In this document: one piece after another, positions 1 through 12,309 of the stretch
Position numbering within the stretch: the stretch's first letter is position 1
Layout of the letters: the number at the start of each line of letters is the position of its first letter
Origin: Trichobilharzia szidati
Taxonomy: Eukaryota; Platyhelminthes; Trematoda; Strigeidida; Schistosomatidae
Assembly (NCBI GenBank): GCA_944472155.2
Contig: OX235279.1
Coordinates: 47,899,564-47,963,563 of the forward strand
Direction: 5' to 3'
Length of the DNA stretch: 64,000 bases
Translations under genes and position numbers: made by a program
Notes under the pieces: model-generated
Seen by the model: only the letters and a program-made list of their open reading frames with translations
What the model was told of the DNA's origin: nothing
The model's database searches: none

Positions 1-241
1 CGATTTCTGCTAACTTGTCGATATCTGTGTCTTCGTCTCCAAACGCTAATATCTGCTGCTTGCTGTGGGGTAACTGCTGTAGCTTGAATTGACTCGGTTA
101 GCTAGGAAGTAGTGTTATAGGCGCGTGAACTATAAATATGGATCATTAGGTGTAAAACGTGGTATAGAAATGGTGGCTTCATCCACAGACCTTGAATTCA
201 AAGTGTTGATTTCAGTATCAAATGACATTACAAAAGTGTAA

Positions 242-246
<5 letters not shown>

Positions 247-276
<30 letters not shown>
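247..276. repeat. (TA)n microsatellite
   Basis: An uninterrupted TA dinucleotide tract of about 15 units. It produces artefactual Tyr-Ile runs in overlapping reading frames, so the short ORFs around 130-502 are not credible genes. Confidence 0.95.
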
Positions 277-280
<4 letters not shown>

Positions 281-773
281 TGATGGGAAAAATACGAAAA
301 GTGAGAACAAGCACAACAGAATATAAGTACGTTCAAAAATGTCCGAAAATGGTCTGCTTACCGCAGGCATTTTCAACAAAAATGTCAGCAAATATATATC
401 CAAATGTGATGTAGTAATCAAGGTTAATACGATAGCAATTGTGTTAGATAGATTCTGTGAAGTAATCGCATCACAATAGAAACATTTTTCAACACTATGC
501 AACCCAATGAATGTCCATCATCTTAAGCACTTAACTCACAGTTATTCCAATGTCCGTAAACCCTCTACTTTGAACAACTATGAGACTGTCATCTATCTAC
601 AAGTGCTTACATTCATCTCGTGTAGGTGGAGCGTGTTGTGAGAAAACACCTTACTTCCGACTCTCTCTCTATCTCTCACTTTGGATTGTGAAATTGTTCT
701 CCAGAACAGACGAAACAGTAATTTGATGTGTTCTCTAGACTGTCAACGAGCACAGATGATATTTTCTTTCATT

Positions 774-1003
774 CCTTTATGTTGGAAGCATAACAATGTG
801 GTCTCAGCTCAGGCTTTTGAAGTTTCAGTAGAGAGAGAGTGTTGTTCATACGGGGTGGAGTTGCTAGCCTCATATCCAACCTTCCGTCTTTTCCCAACCT
901 ACTACTTGCCAGTGAACTAGGTGAGGTTTAGGGGAGCGTCGGTCGGAAATCGAACCCAGAAGTCGTAGGAAGCGAGCACTGTACCACTGAAACACAGACG
1001 CAT
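774..1003 (-). mobile_element. tRNA-headed SINE (type 1), copy 1
   Basis: Read on the minus strand, the head starts near 1001 with an A-box-like segment (TGGTACAGTGCTC) and a B box (GGGTTCGATTTCC), as in tRNA-derived RNA polymerase III promoters. The body contains the block GCTAGCAAC near 865 and ends near 776 with the CATAAAGG version of the family tail. The same head, body and tail recur at 19327-19556 and 27957-28195. This copy is the most diverged of the type 1 set. The nucleotides upstream (1-773) hold no recognisable gene. Confidence 0.7.
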
Positions 1004-2270
1004 ACACATCATCTTCTATTCAGATAACACAGTAATAATCCTCAGATCAGTTTGATTAAGGTGATTCAGTCTTGAGAATCCAAATAGAATTCTTGTTCCG
1101 CACATGCCATAGCAACTTCAACCAGGACGAGATAGCCACAGTTTAACTGTAGATGTCTAGCGGTTTACTAATTATCCACCATCTGTTACCTCCACTCTCC
1201 GATATTTTATGTTTAACAGTACTCTTATTCATCTTTGTCAGGCATTCATTCATCTCACTAACAATCAGCTTTCAGTAGGTCATATATTGATTTGTTAAAT
1301 TCATAATTAAGGTGAATGATTATCACATTTCTAGTGGAAGAAGAAGAAGAGGTGAAGAGGTGGAGAGAAATGACGCTAGTTATATTAAAACACAGAATTG
1401 GGACACGCTAGTCTGGAGAATTGTTCAGTCGATTAGCTTATAAGTGTAGGACGAAAGTAACAACATTTGCTGACTAATTAATTCTATTGATTCATGTCTA
1501 TTGTCTGTCGGTGTGAGTCATTGTGGATATGATTGATTCATTCAGTAGTGAAATTAAACTACTGCTAACCTTCATTTTACTGGGTCATTCAAGGTTGTTC
1601 AGGTCTGGTCAGAGGAAAATTTGGACGCACACGCACACACACACACACAGACACAGAGTTCAACAGTAGACGTTGGAAAATACGACGTGTGATAAATAAG
1701 GGCATGAAAGTTTGGATAGTGTTATTAGAAGACTGAGATTATCTTCTAATAACATGAACGTTTGCCTTACTCTCCTTGTCTGTTGCTCGGATCCAGATGA
1801 CCGATATAGGTGCAAACATGGGTGAGTCAGGACAGAATCAATCATTTCGGGAATCGAATAGAGTGAATCATTATTCTCCCATGATTAATTAAATATAGTG
1901 AAGTGCTATTTAATGTTTGCCTTCTGAAAAGATTTGAGTGGAACTTATGACAATGTTTGATTAGATGGGAGAATTGATGGGGTGAGTTTGTTGAGAGCAC
2001 CACAAGATAACCCTTTCATTAACGGGTTGTGATGTCGCATTCGACCATCCCCCCCCCCTTACCTATGATCAATCCTTCAAAATGAAAACTCACTGCATTT
2101 AGTTGAAATATATTATGAACACCGATTGTTTTATCATGTGTACACCAAATAAGTATACACGTATTTATCTGAAAATCTTACAAACATCCCGGCATAATTT
2201 GAGCACTGAGTCAGAATTATTCATCATAACTTATTTAAATTAATTCCAGCGTGGTTGAGAAACACTCAAA
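1004..2270. other. Intergenic, no gene seen
   Basis: No coding signal or known repeat recognised. It contains a purine-rich patch near 1335-1370, a (CA)n tract near 1629-1649 and a C-rich run at 2049-2058. Short ORFs here show no family resemblance. Confidence 0.6.
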
Positions 2271-2274
2271 ACAT

Positions 2275-2700
2275 TTCGCTGGGTAAGCCACAGCTTCCTC
2301 AGCAGATTCATTAGGATTTTATTAATCATCAAAATATATTGTCAAGAATTTTTACATATATTGTAGTCAGTTTAATTGAAGGTGACTTATCCATAGCCAT
2401 TTGTTACAAGAGAAATATGTAGGCAGTCACCATATATATTTGTAATGACTAATGTCAAATTGTTATTGTGTACATTTTGTTCTCTATGAGTGTGTGTTAT
2501 TCCTCATATGGAAAACACGTCAATTCACATATGATAAACATGATAATACATTTTCTTAAAGGTCATGGAGGTTTATAGACGTTTATTTTGTTTTTTCATC
2601 TGTCTTGCTTCATCGGAGTTTGCCATATAGGTGATAAATCTATCCCTTCTTTCCTATTCACTGCATTCGATGTGGTTAAAATGTGCAAGGCTTCAAAGGA
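2275..2700 (-). repeat. Left inverted arm of PLE-1
   Basis: Reverse complement of about 4799-5226. It runs from the block TTCGCTGGGTAAGCCACAG to the copy of the endonuclease C-terminal codons near 2640-2700. By eye the two arms are roughly 90 percent identical over their length. Confidence 0.8.
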
Positions 2701-2868
2701 TACACAAATATACATTAACAATGCAACATTATCAGTATCGAATCAATAATATTGATGATTGTCTTAATATTCTTATATCAAAAGATCATCTAACTACGAT
2801 TAACCACTTATTCGAAGATTGAAACTCCTCTCATTTCAATGCTACTAAGCAAAGACTAATTTGAAAAT

Positions 2869-4903
2869 TTGAAAAAACTTATAAATTCGAACGCAGAATA
2901 CTCCAGAGAAAATAAGTCAAATGTACAGACAAACACAAGAACAGTATGCAACTTATCAGGTAGAGAACCTAATGTACATGAAACGGAATTACTTGAGGAA
3001 GGATTAAACTTTAACATAACTCGAAAACCACTGAAAGCGATAGAAATAGCTCCCATAGTGGAAGATATATTAACCCTCTTACCTGATGATGAAGCTAATG
3101 AATTACGTTAGAAGGTCGGATGTATCTTGTCGAATCAAAAGTAGGTCAGCCGAAATTTGCCGACGAATGAACGTCATGCATTACAAACATTAAGATCAGA
3201 CAAATCTATTGTTATAACTAAAACTGACAAAGGCAATATCACTGTGATTCTTAATAAAGATGACTATGACAAGAAAGCATTGGAACATATCGAAGCAGAT
3301 CCATACGCACTAGTACCAATGAACAAAATGTATAGTACTATGGACAAAGTCGAAGTACAAGTATGTGATTTACTTAGATAGAGAATTGAAACCGAAACTA
3401 GGGAATTCAGTTTGGTTTTCAATAGCTCCCGAAACAAACACGGCCGCGAGATTTTGTGGAAGGCCGAAAATGCACAAAATAAATGTTCCTTTGAGAACAA
3501 TAATTGATTTCACCAATTCAGTGATTTACACTATGTCAAAACACATATCACGAATGCTGAAACCACTTCAATGCAATATTCCTTCGAACATTAAAAATAT
3601 TGGAGAGTTTAAGAGGAAAGTAGTGGACATAACTACTGAAGAAGACGGAATTATGACAAGCTTTGATGTGGTTTCTCTATTTACCAGTATTCCTATATGT
3701 GATTCACTTGATATAATGAAATATGAACTTGAAAACAATCAGGAAGTGTTAGCCAAATCTTCATTATCAATAGAAGAATTTATTATATGCCTAAACATAT
3801 ATTTTACCTTCAAATACAAACTATACTGTCAGACAAATGGAGTTGCAATGGGTTCACCAGTATCACCGATCGTAGCAAACCTGTATGTGAGAGCTCTAGA
3901 AAGAAAAGCACTAACAATATTTAGTTGTCATCCTAGAATATGGTACAGATATAGCGATGACACATTTATCAGCACAAAGTAAGCTGAAAAAGAAAACTTT
4001 CTAACAGAGAAATATATACACATATATAGTTTCCTAATGGAGTAGAATCGGCTGAGGGAACTCTAAGCTACCTTGATTGTCTCGTAAAAAGACAAACTGA
4101 CGAGAAACTAGAGTTTATCATATACAGAAAGCCGAGACATTCCAACAAGTATTTGAATTTCCAATCAGATCATCCAGTAGGAATGAAAGTTTCAGTAGCT
4201 TTAAATCTCGTTAACAGAGGTAGAAACATTATAACAGATATGGATGATGATATGATGATGATATGGAGAACGAGATCTCCAATATAAAACAGATTTCGAT
4301 TGGAAATGGTTATCCGGAAAAGCTACGAGACAATATTATCAATACAAAGGAGCATAAGCGAAGACAGAAAATTGAAAAATCTTGCCTATCGACGATGACC
4401 ATTCCATATCGGAAGGACACACACAGCTGAACAAATTCAAAGACTATTTGCTTCATATAATATTCAATAAAGCCCATTTCAAGCCCTCTAATTCTGTAGA
4501 GAAAGCTTTGGTGAATGTCAAAGATATGGTTCCCGAAATGTCACGAAGTAATTGTGTCCATATGATAAAGTGTTCAGAATGTGAATCATGCGATACAGTG
4601 GAGAGCAGTAGACAGGTGAAGGTCAGAGTGAATGAACATGGACTATGCACGAAACGTCCATCTAGAAATGAAGTAGAGTTAAAATGTGTACAAAGAAGAT
4701 CGACTATAGCAATGCATGTGATAGACAGCGGACATAAGATTGATTTGGACAATGCCGAAATTCTTGGAAGAGGATTTCATTTACAGAAAGAAAGGTCGAT
4801 CTCTGAAGCCTTGCAAATTTTAACCACATCGAATGCAGTGAATAGGAAAGAAGGGATAGATTTATCACCTATATGGCAAACTCTAATGAAGCAAGACAGA
4901 TGA
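2869..4903 (+). pseudogene. PLE-1 reverse transcriptase / GIY-YIG polyprotein, broken
   Basis: Reads as the Penelope RT-EN polyprotein in at least four pieces. 2869-3111 and 3157-3381 hold the N-terminal region with the family block DKGNITVILNKDDYD. 3365-3982 holds the RT core: SFDVVSLFTSIPI, then GVAMGSPVSPIVANLYV, then the catalytic box as YSDD where YVDD is usual. 3983-4381 continues with stops and frame changes (LDCLVKRQ and HSNKYL are readable). 4382-4903 is the endonuclease region, where the YIGQTSR motif has become DTVESSR, losing the GIY-YIG Tyr and Gly; HVIDSGHKID and the C-terminal ISEALQI remain. Several in-frame stops and frameshifts make it non-functional. Some piece starts are not ATG (3157 is TTG). 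The region is decayed but unambiguous in family. Confidence 0.85.
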
Positions 4904-5226
4904 AAAACAACAAAAACCTCTATGAACTTCCATGACCTTTAAGAAAATGTATTATCATGTTTATCATATGTGAATTGACGTGTTTTCCATATGAGGAATA
5001 ACACACACTCATAGAGAACAAAATGTACACAATAACAATTTGACATTAGTCATTACAAATATATATGATGACTGCCTACATATTTCTATTGTTACAAATG
5101 TCTATGGATAAGTCACCTTCAATTAAGCTGACTACGATATATGTTAAAATTCTTGACAATATGTTTTGATGATTAATAAAATCCGAATGAATCTGTTGAG
5201 GAAGCTGTGGCTTACCCAGCGAAGCG
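4799..5226 (+). repeat. Right inverted arm of PLE-1
   Basis: 3' coding end plus 3' untranslated region of PLE-1, repeated in reverse at 2275-2700. It ends with CTTACCCAGCGAAGCG, where the left arm has a GAAA version of the same site. Confidence 0.8.
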
Positions 5227-5454
5227 TTCAGAAAATCTCGTTTTTATCTTTTCTTAAACACGCTTGGATAATATTTATATATTTATAATGTATATACTAA
5301 AGATCTGTGGCATTGAGTGTGATGGACAATGATCGTTGTAATCTCCTTTCTAGCCTCACTTATAACTCTGGTCTCTCCGCTTCACTTCAACTCGACAACA
5401 TTATCTCATTCATTTGACAAATGCATAAAATTGAACATTAGCTATTACTTTTAC

Positions 5455-5662
5455 ACCGACCGAATGAGTGAATGTGAGCATAGCGGTTAGGACGCTCGCC
5501 GACCATGCAGATAGTCCGGGGTTCGATCCCCTGCGACGCACACCCAATATCTATGATCGGCCTGTAAATTTGGGCCACCGATATCCATGCTGAAAATTCC
5601 ATATTTGTACTGAAAATACGATGTGGAATCAAGCTGTAATCAAAATAAAAATAAATAAATGA
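5455..5662 (+). mobile_element. tRNA-headed SINE (type 2)
   Basis: A tRNA-like head with A box (TAGCGGTTAGGACGC) and B box (GGTTCGATCCC) nearly identical to that of the type 1 SINEs at 19327-19556 and 26567-26741. The body after about 5545 is different (CCAATATCTATGATCGG onward) and ends in an A-rich tail near 5640-5662. The same promoter head on an unrelated body points to head swapping between SINE families. Confidence 0.75.
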
Positions 5663-8600
5663 GAAAAGGTGAAACGATGACAGTATGGAGATATGAAATG
5701 AGAGGTGGAGAGAGATTAGATGAATCACTGTTATTACTATTAATGTTGTTGAACCTTAAATACGGTAGAAGTCAGACACAACTGCATTCCCATCATGATT
5801 TCTTCTAGTGATATTTTGCCTCTAAACCCAAGTTACCGGTCAGAAATGATGGATGATCAAAACTTGGAAAAATTGCAACAAATGTTCATTCACTCCACTG
5901 GAACTCACACTGAGATGATGTGAGCAGCATTTCTTTTCATTCCTTAGAATGTTCACTGATTAACCTCATGTGGATAATGCTTCACTCCAACGGACTGGGA
6001 GCTAATTGATGAGACCGAAAATGGTTTTGCATCTGTGTGACTAAATTAATTTTTTAATGTCGCACTGATAATTCAGGGTTAAGTTCAAATAAGACAAATT
6101 CTGTGTGAATTGCTCCATGTTGTTTGCATACAACACAGCGTACGGCTTTATATGTTCCATATTGCTGCCTTTCTCCACTGAACTGAAAACCCACGTCATT
6201 ACATATTGTATGTGTCAAGATGAACAATGTAGGAATGTATTGAATGGACATACGACGAAAGTCTGGTTTTCATAGGCGTAGTCACAGACAACAGTTTCTG
6301 ATATGCACTCTATTTTCAAAACTAATCCACCAAACTATTGTCATTCAAATGATACATAACGTTTCTTGAAGAATCAACGGCCCAGTTTTTGCGTATACAA
6401 CTAAACTTCACTCATGGAAATACTATGATTTCTCAACAAAGCACTGAACTCACCAATATGACTTCACATGTTCATAGTTTATACACACTCAATTCGATGC
6501 CATCACCACAAGCTTTACAGCTATACTCTATTGGACACACCAGACAGCGAAAATTCATTTGGGTCAATCAGTTATTACACAGCTGCAGCAACTACTAGAA
6601 AAAGGTGTTGTTTATAGGTATAGATTCCGGTGGCCATTACACTTCTCAGTATTGCAAATATTATATATGCTTCGTTCACACAACAAGCATGCAACTAACA
6701 AGTAAGCAATTCATGTTCGGAGTACATTGGGAGGATGTTAGGTGTCCGTTACCTGTTGTGATCCTCACCCACAAGATGTAAGATGGATATGTGAATGGAT
6801 CTCATAAGCACATATGTACTGCTTCTCATTACTGAACACCGTAAGAAACCTGAATGACAGTCGAATACATTTTAGAATCTTGTCGTTTATTACCGATCAT
6901 CACAGTAGAAAAGTACACTCTATTCCGTTCCGCACCACCAACCCAACCCAACCCAACCCAACCCAACCCAACCCAACCCAACACCTCACTTACCCCCTTA
7001 AAATAATATGCTGCAGTGAAAAGTTAGTTTCAAACTGTTCATCACAAGATCTGCTCTCACTGTTTGTACTGTTTATCACATCACCTGATTAAGAAGGCTC
7101 AAACTAATCAGTCAATCAATCGATCACGTGTCTGTACTTTTCTACTTGTATCGCCATCATCAGTTTTCTGTTGGAAAGTTTTAAGTTGTGAATTTCACTA
7201 ATCGTAATTGCACTTTAAGCTTGTGAAGTTTCTGTCTGTGTCACGTGTGTAGATGTTTGGAGGAGAAGCGCTGAGCTCTGCATGTGTGTGAGTGAGGCTG
7301 AGTGGTTATCGTGTATTCAGAGTAGAATGAGATGAAAATATTGGAACTCGTCTGATCTGCAGCGAAATCGATGGCGTCGTTCTGCGATTGAAGGTGGAGA
7401 TATTTGAAGCACCTAATTGAGTTATTCATCAAAATACTTACCCTGATGAAGCAGACTATCTGACTGAATAACAGGAACAGATGAGTGAATTTTAGACTGT
7501 GAAATCGACACTGACCACATATTTACCCTCTACCAACGAGTAACGAGAAGATTTAATTAAAAGATCATCATTATGATGACGATTATGTGAATGATAGGAA
7601 TCAGACTGATGATGGCAACTGAAAATGTAGGTGAGACGTGATAGTGTTGCGTCAACGGAGAGGCACACAGACACACACTCTAAGTACACTTAACACAGTT
7701 AGTCAAATGACACTCATGATGGAGATGAGATAGTACACACAGCTGCAAGTATGACGACCATTATCGTTGAGGCGGACAGCTGGGAATATCATTTTTTCTA
7801 TGAAAGTGAACGAGTATAAGAGAATTAGATTCATTGCGATAGGAATGTGTCGTGAGATGGTTGTAGGTCGAGTGATGTCAGCATAATCAGTTAATAAGAA
7901 GGCAGTGTATTCAATTAAAGCAGGTTAAACTGAAGTAGATACTGATATAAATGTATTCAATTCAGTAGAAAATATTTATTGACTTGATCAACATATCGAT
8001 GCATGCAAATACACACACACTGTCGAATGACTTTCAAATATCTCAACATTGAACCAAATGAAAATAAATCAAACACACACACACACATTCAAGTAATATC
8101 AATCGATGTTTGTAGAGTGAATTGTTTGACTTTCAGGTCATCTAGTTAGGTTAGTATTGAAGTGAATGAGCTACATTGTGTGTGCGTGTGCGTTGAGTGA
8201 TTTACCAGTTACCGGTTAGCTGGTTCATTTCAGTTTGTCAGTCAACCCGTGATTAGTAAGATTGTTGTATAAGAGTCAACATGATTGATTGTGGGTTTCA
8301 TCTTATCTCTGAAATAACATTGTCGATATTTAGTGAGAGAGTGATGTGCATGGTAGATTTAATGCTGAAGGGGTGACATGGATCTGGAAGACGGACTTGA
8401 ACTGGTACATTCTTACACACTACGATGTGGAACCAATCAACTGACACACAGAACTGCTTACTTGATCTATTTTCTAGTTTGGAATTCACTGGTCATTGGA
8501 TGGGTGACACTTGTCAATGTTTAAGACGACTTGTTCTAGCCATTCATTGAATATGGAGGTCAGGTATTTGTGGAAACACTTCCTCGTCTTGTCAAGGTAA

Positions 8601-10639
8601 CTTCATCATTTTCAGTGCAAGTATTGTTAGTGAAATAGTTAGGTAGCTCAGCGTGAATTTCTTGTAAATGACGTCCTTCGAAAACGAGGAGGAGTAATTC
8701 GAAAACATCTCAGGAGGATTCTGGTGTCCAAGCTGCGAATACCATCTCAAGGATATACATAACTGATTTAAAATATCCCTGCGCGCACACACACACACTG
8801 CAGCATTGACCAGGACAATTATATCTCTTTCACAAATATCTCAACATTGAACCAAATGGAAAAAAATCAAACACACATTCACGTATCATCGGATATCTTA
8901 GCGATTCAACACTTTTCTTTCGTTTGAATAACTCTATTTGTACCATGTCAACATCATCAGTGTTAAGGGGTTTCATCATTGGGAGGCCTGCGGTGGATAT
9001 GAAACCGTGTCAGTTCACTTCAATCCATGTTATGACTGCATGACTAGTTCCATGATAGTATGATATATGCAAGCCTAGAGTGTTACAGAAATCGACCTGA
9101 CTGGCTGGTAATGCAGAATGAAATAACCATATGTACATATCACTTGACTGTTTTGAAGTGGGAATAGTAGTCAGAACACGCACATTGGATATTCACATAG
9201 ATATAAGCATGGTGGGCATAACTATGTCGGATGTATATCTCAGAAATCAGCTTTCGTGAAATTCTCATTCGAAGTGTACTTGCATACACACAGAACTTGT
9301 AAATAATCCCACATAGAACTACAGAAGGAATCTATCAAACATACATTTACTTGATTCATTTTCACTCTGAAGGCAACGCTTTTGTTTCAGCCGTCTGGTC
9401 ACTGGAATAAATTTCGCCCTGTCAACCATCAGTGTTAGCATCACAAGGTTATTTTGCGTAAATATTTAAAGATAATGATAAAGTATGTTGACCATATGTT
9501 TTCCTTTAACGTCTCTTGTGATTTTAGAGTTGGCATTGTTTCCGGAATGTCTTTTAATGCTTCTCTGACCAGGGGCTTCGAGTGGATTAAAGTTTACTCC
9601 ATCAGTGAACATCTCTCAAGTCTAGTATTGTGTCACTATTATTCAATGACAATACACACCTGCATTTCATAACTCATATTTTCATATTGCCTCCTTTTAT
9701 TAATGTGTCATGACTGTCAGTAGTAGAATGTGTGTTGGAACCAGTAATGCTAAGTGGTATTTCCACTGGTTTTCTGTGTTATCTACCAAATACAATGTAA
9801 GGTTACGGCAAGTGTATGGAGTGCCTTCTTGTTATATGATTAGAATTGGTGTCTTCTTGAAATATCCACTGATAAAACTACATAGTCAGAACTCATCATA
9901 ATGATGATTAGTGGAATTATCAGACCCTAGGAAAAGACAATTCCCTATGTACATATTCGAAGACACATTTCACTTGACTCACTGATTACCTTGATGGCAT
10001 TAACATTCAAAGTAAAGATACGTATTCCGTCAGTGTGAAATCTCCATTCACTAATGCTTCCTCAGTCAAAACAAGTGGCATCTCGTGTGATGATCATAAT
10101 TGTGCACACACAGTTTCTTAATCCCACCTCCTCCACCCTACCGCGAAGATTTATTACATTCACGTGTCGTGGACATGGTGTTCAAATTTGAAGGTGATTA
10201 CTTCTGTCAAACTGTTGGTGGTGCTGTGAGAAGCGGCATTGGAGCCCATTCTACCAGATACTAATTATGTCACAAATGTAGAGTCTGTCTAATGATTTGA
10301 TTGGAAATATGGTGTTGCACTCTATTGAAGATACGTGCATGATATGCACATCATAGATGATAATTCTAGTTCTGTCACTTCAATTTTACACAGAACGATT
10401 CAAGTGTAAACACTGGCATATCACTAACATGCATGGAAGTGATATGTTCGTTAATCGACAGTCTGATAGATGAAGACAATAGCCTATGTGAGTATAAGAC
10501 CAATCTGGAGAGGATGTTACCTAGATGAACACAGTTCCTGTTCAGTTCAGTACAAAAGCAGCCCTGATGAGATGCTCCTATATTAGTCTTTGACTGATAC
10601 GCACAGATGGCATCTTGGTATGAGAAGCAAGAACATTAA
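5663..10639. other. Long intergenic stretch, no gene recognised
   Basis: Apart from the pentanucleotide repeat at 6937-6982 and CA/TG-rich tracts (near 8010-8095, 8185 and 8785), I see no coding sequence or known mobile element. None of the short ORFs resembles a family I know. A phrase around cacaaatatctcaacattga recurs near 8036 and 8830, suggesting a small local duplication. Confidence 0.55.
6937..6982. repeat. (AACCC)n pentanucleotide minisatellite
   Basis: About nine direct copies of ACCCA. It is not the TTAGGG-type telomere repeat expected for flatworms, so it is an interstitial simple repeat. Confidence 0.95.
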
Positions 10640-10960
10640 CAGAAATCCTGTTGAGAAACAACTACCCAGAGAAAATCGTTAGTAAATGTAAACCAGTTAG
10701 AGAGACTGTACATTTTCTCCAACTTTCTGCGAGAAAGCTTATCTTTATCAAGCTACCCAACATGAGTGACCACAGTAGTTTAAACCATTTCCAATTGTCC
10801 AGTCAGTCATCACATCTAACCTTCTTTGTTAAGTTTTGATTTTATGTTTAATTTTTGGACTATTATCCTCCACATGTTTGCTTATTGTTTCCCCTTGTTA
10901 TTTCGACCTTCAAAATGACCATTTAACCTGACCTATGTCTATTCTCTCACTCCTAATTTC
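10640..10960 (+). pseudogene. PLE fragment (RT C-terminus / linker) with 3' UTR-like tail
   Basis: The reading from 10655 (LRNNYPEKIVSKC ... KLIFIKLPNMSDHSS) matches the linker that follows the RT in Penelope-like polyproteins, where a basic NYP-type block precedes a KLP(F) block. It stops at 10837. The region about 10905-10960 (TAACCTGACCTATGTCTATT) resembles the 3' untranslated sequence at 13590-13630, suggesting that the endonuclease has been deleted. Family assignment is by eye and only moderately secure. Confidence 0.45.
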
Positions 10961-11814
10961 TCTCTTATTCTTACTACGAATTCGCATTGTAAATGCATCT
11001 GTGATCCGAGTGTTCGAATGTGTTGTGCACACACACACACACTACACGACTCAGATGAAACTCGTCTGCTTATAAATTTTGTCGAAATTCATCAGGTGAG
11101 CTGATTATTCCAGAGACTAAATTGTTTGGCTATTGGTGGTCCCGAGGACGCATTTCCTATCATCTTCTGTACTCACCAGCTGTATGCACCTGCATCCAAG
11201 TGAGTAATGATTTTCCCAAAGAGACTCAAACTATGCGAAATGAGAATGTTGATATACTGTGCAATTTATTTCAATGACAGCTTACACTACTTGCAAGCAA
11301 GCAAAGGATTAGCGAAATATTTCGAAGAAGATTTCGGGGCTAACCACCATTAATCATCGCCGAACACATACTTCCACTTACTGTCTCACCGTCCAACAGA
11401 TCCTACTCATCACATCAAGTCAGATAGTGTCCAATATTGTTAAGCACTGAGGTGAAAATTGTGCGTTTGTAGTAATGAATTGAGGTGGCTTACTTGGAAG
11501 GTGTAATGTGAGAATAGGATGCACACACCATGACCAATTTATCGAGAGCCACTCACATGTTTGGTAGTTGTGCAAAGAAGAAGATTATCTGTCAACATGA
11601 GCCTTGTGAGCCGTTTTCATCACTATGAGAATAAAACTAATGCCCTTCCTCCAAAACTGGGAGGTGCTCTCCAAAGCGGCGGGGTATGCTTCTCGACGAA
11701 CGCCCTTTGGCTGAGCAAAAGATACTGTACAGGTATTAATTCATCGATATTGCAGCATACTGTATATACTGACCACGTAGCACCTGACACATCGTTTAAT
11801 ATGGTCAATAAAGT
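10961..11814. other. Intergenic, no gene seen
   Basis: No recognised family. A (CA)n tract lies near 11030. The reading frame that opens at 11561 is not supported until the PLE C-terminus at about 11815. Confidence 0.5.
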
Positions 11815-11950
11815 CCGACGAAGTTTGCCTAAAGTGATACGGGTGTATTTGCTTTGTATGTCAGAGTCTTTGGTAATTCATCACACAAAGCCAGAACTTT
11901 GTGTACAAAAACACTTTGTACGATCAACTTCGTCACCGTGGTCTTGATTT
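11815..11950 (+). pseudogene. PLE endonuclease C-terminal fragment
   Basis: The codons from about 11820 read PKVIRVYLLCMSESLVIHHTK... and end PELCVQKHFVRSTSSPW, then TGA at 11945. This is the characteristic end of the Penelope GIY-YIG domain (Glu-Ala/Ser-Leu-x-Ile, Lys-Pro-x-Leu-Cys-x-Gln-Lys). The homologous fragment at 27250-27444 shares the KPxLCxQKxFV pattern. Only the last 40 or so residues remain, so it is a 5'-truncated remnant. What follows to 12300 is AT-rich and unassigned. Confidence 0.6.
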
Positions 11951-12309
11951 TGCTATGTAATTCACATAACAACTTTGTTATCAATATCAGTAAAAAGTTT
12001 GAGCATTGTGGATTAGATCAAATGAAGTATAATTATATTTCAATAGTTTACACACAATGATAAGTTTTGTTATTGGTAATATTTCGAGCAAAATTACTGC
12101 CCCGTGTTCACACACCACTGTTGGAACTGTTTGATTCACACATTTATGATTTGTACTCATATATATATAGTTCATTATTTCTGCTCATTCATGTTTTGTT
12201 TTTTTGTATTTAAGTTATATTCCACGTTCATTCATGTTTTTGTATTCAGAATTATATTCCAAGTTGTTGATAGTTGTACTGAGCCACCCTTGTTACATGT
12301 ATCCGGTGT

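Larger units (their letters stand above)
2272..5230 (+). mobile_element. Penelope-like element PLE-1 with long inverted arms
   Basis: A decayed Penelope-like retroelement: reverse transcriptase followed by a GIY-YIG-type endonuclease region on the plus strand, enclosed by inverted arms of roughly 430 bp (about 2275-2700 against 4799-5226). The left arm is a reversed partial copy of the element's own 3' end, reaching into the coding sequence for the endonuclease C-terminus. Penelope elements are known for partial extra copies in direct or inverted orientation, so this fits the family. Read on the minus strand, the left arm also shows a hammerhead-like box (CTGAGGA, short stem GCTG/CAGC, GAAA) near 2275-2305. 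The right arm carries substitutions in both boxes. Confidence 0.85.

Noticed and set aside
2206..2270. Tubulin-like upstream exons or other cellular genes elsewhere in the window
   Set aside because: I looked on both strands for further tubulin segments and for common housekeeping motifs and found none outside 25877-26497.
5475..5545. Functional tRNA gene at SINE heads (also near 19500, 26580, 27970 and 970 on the minus strand)
   Set aside because: A and B boxes are present but a complete cloverleaf with paired acceptor and anticodon stems cannot be drawn, and each is followed by a repeated SINE body.
6937..6982. Interstitial telomere
   Set aside because: The unit is AACCC, not the TTAGGG-type repeat expected for flatworms, and only about nine copies occur.
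10563..10610. Hammerhead at CTGATGAG (also CTGATGAAG near 7443 and CTGATGAG-like near 24341)
   Set aside because: No stem II partner and no GAAA box within a plausible distance.
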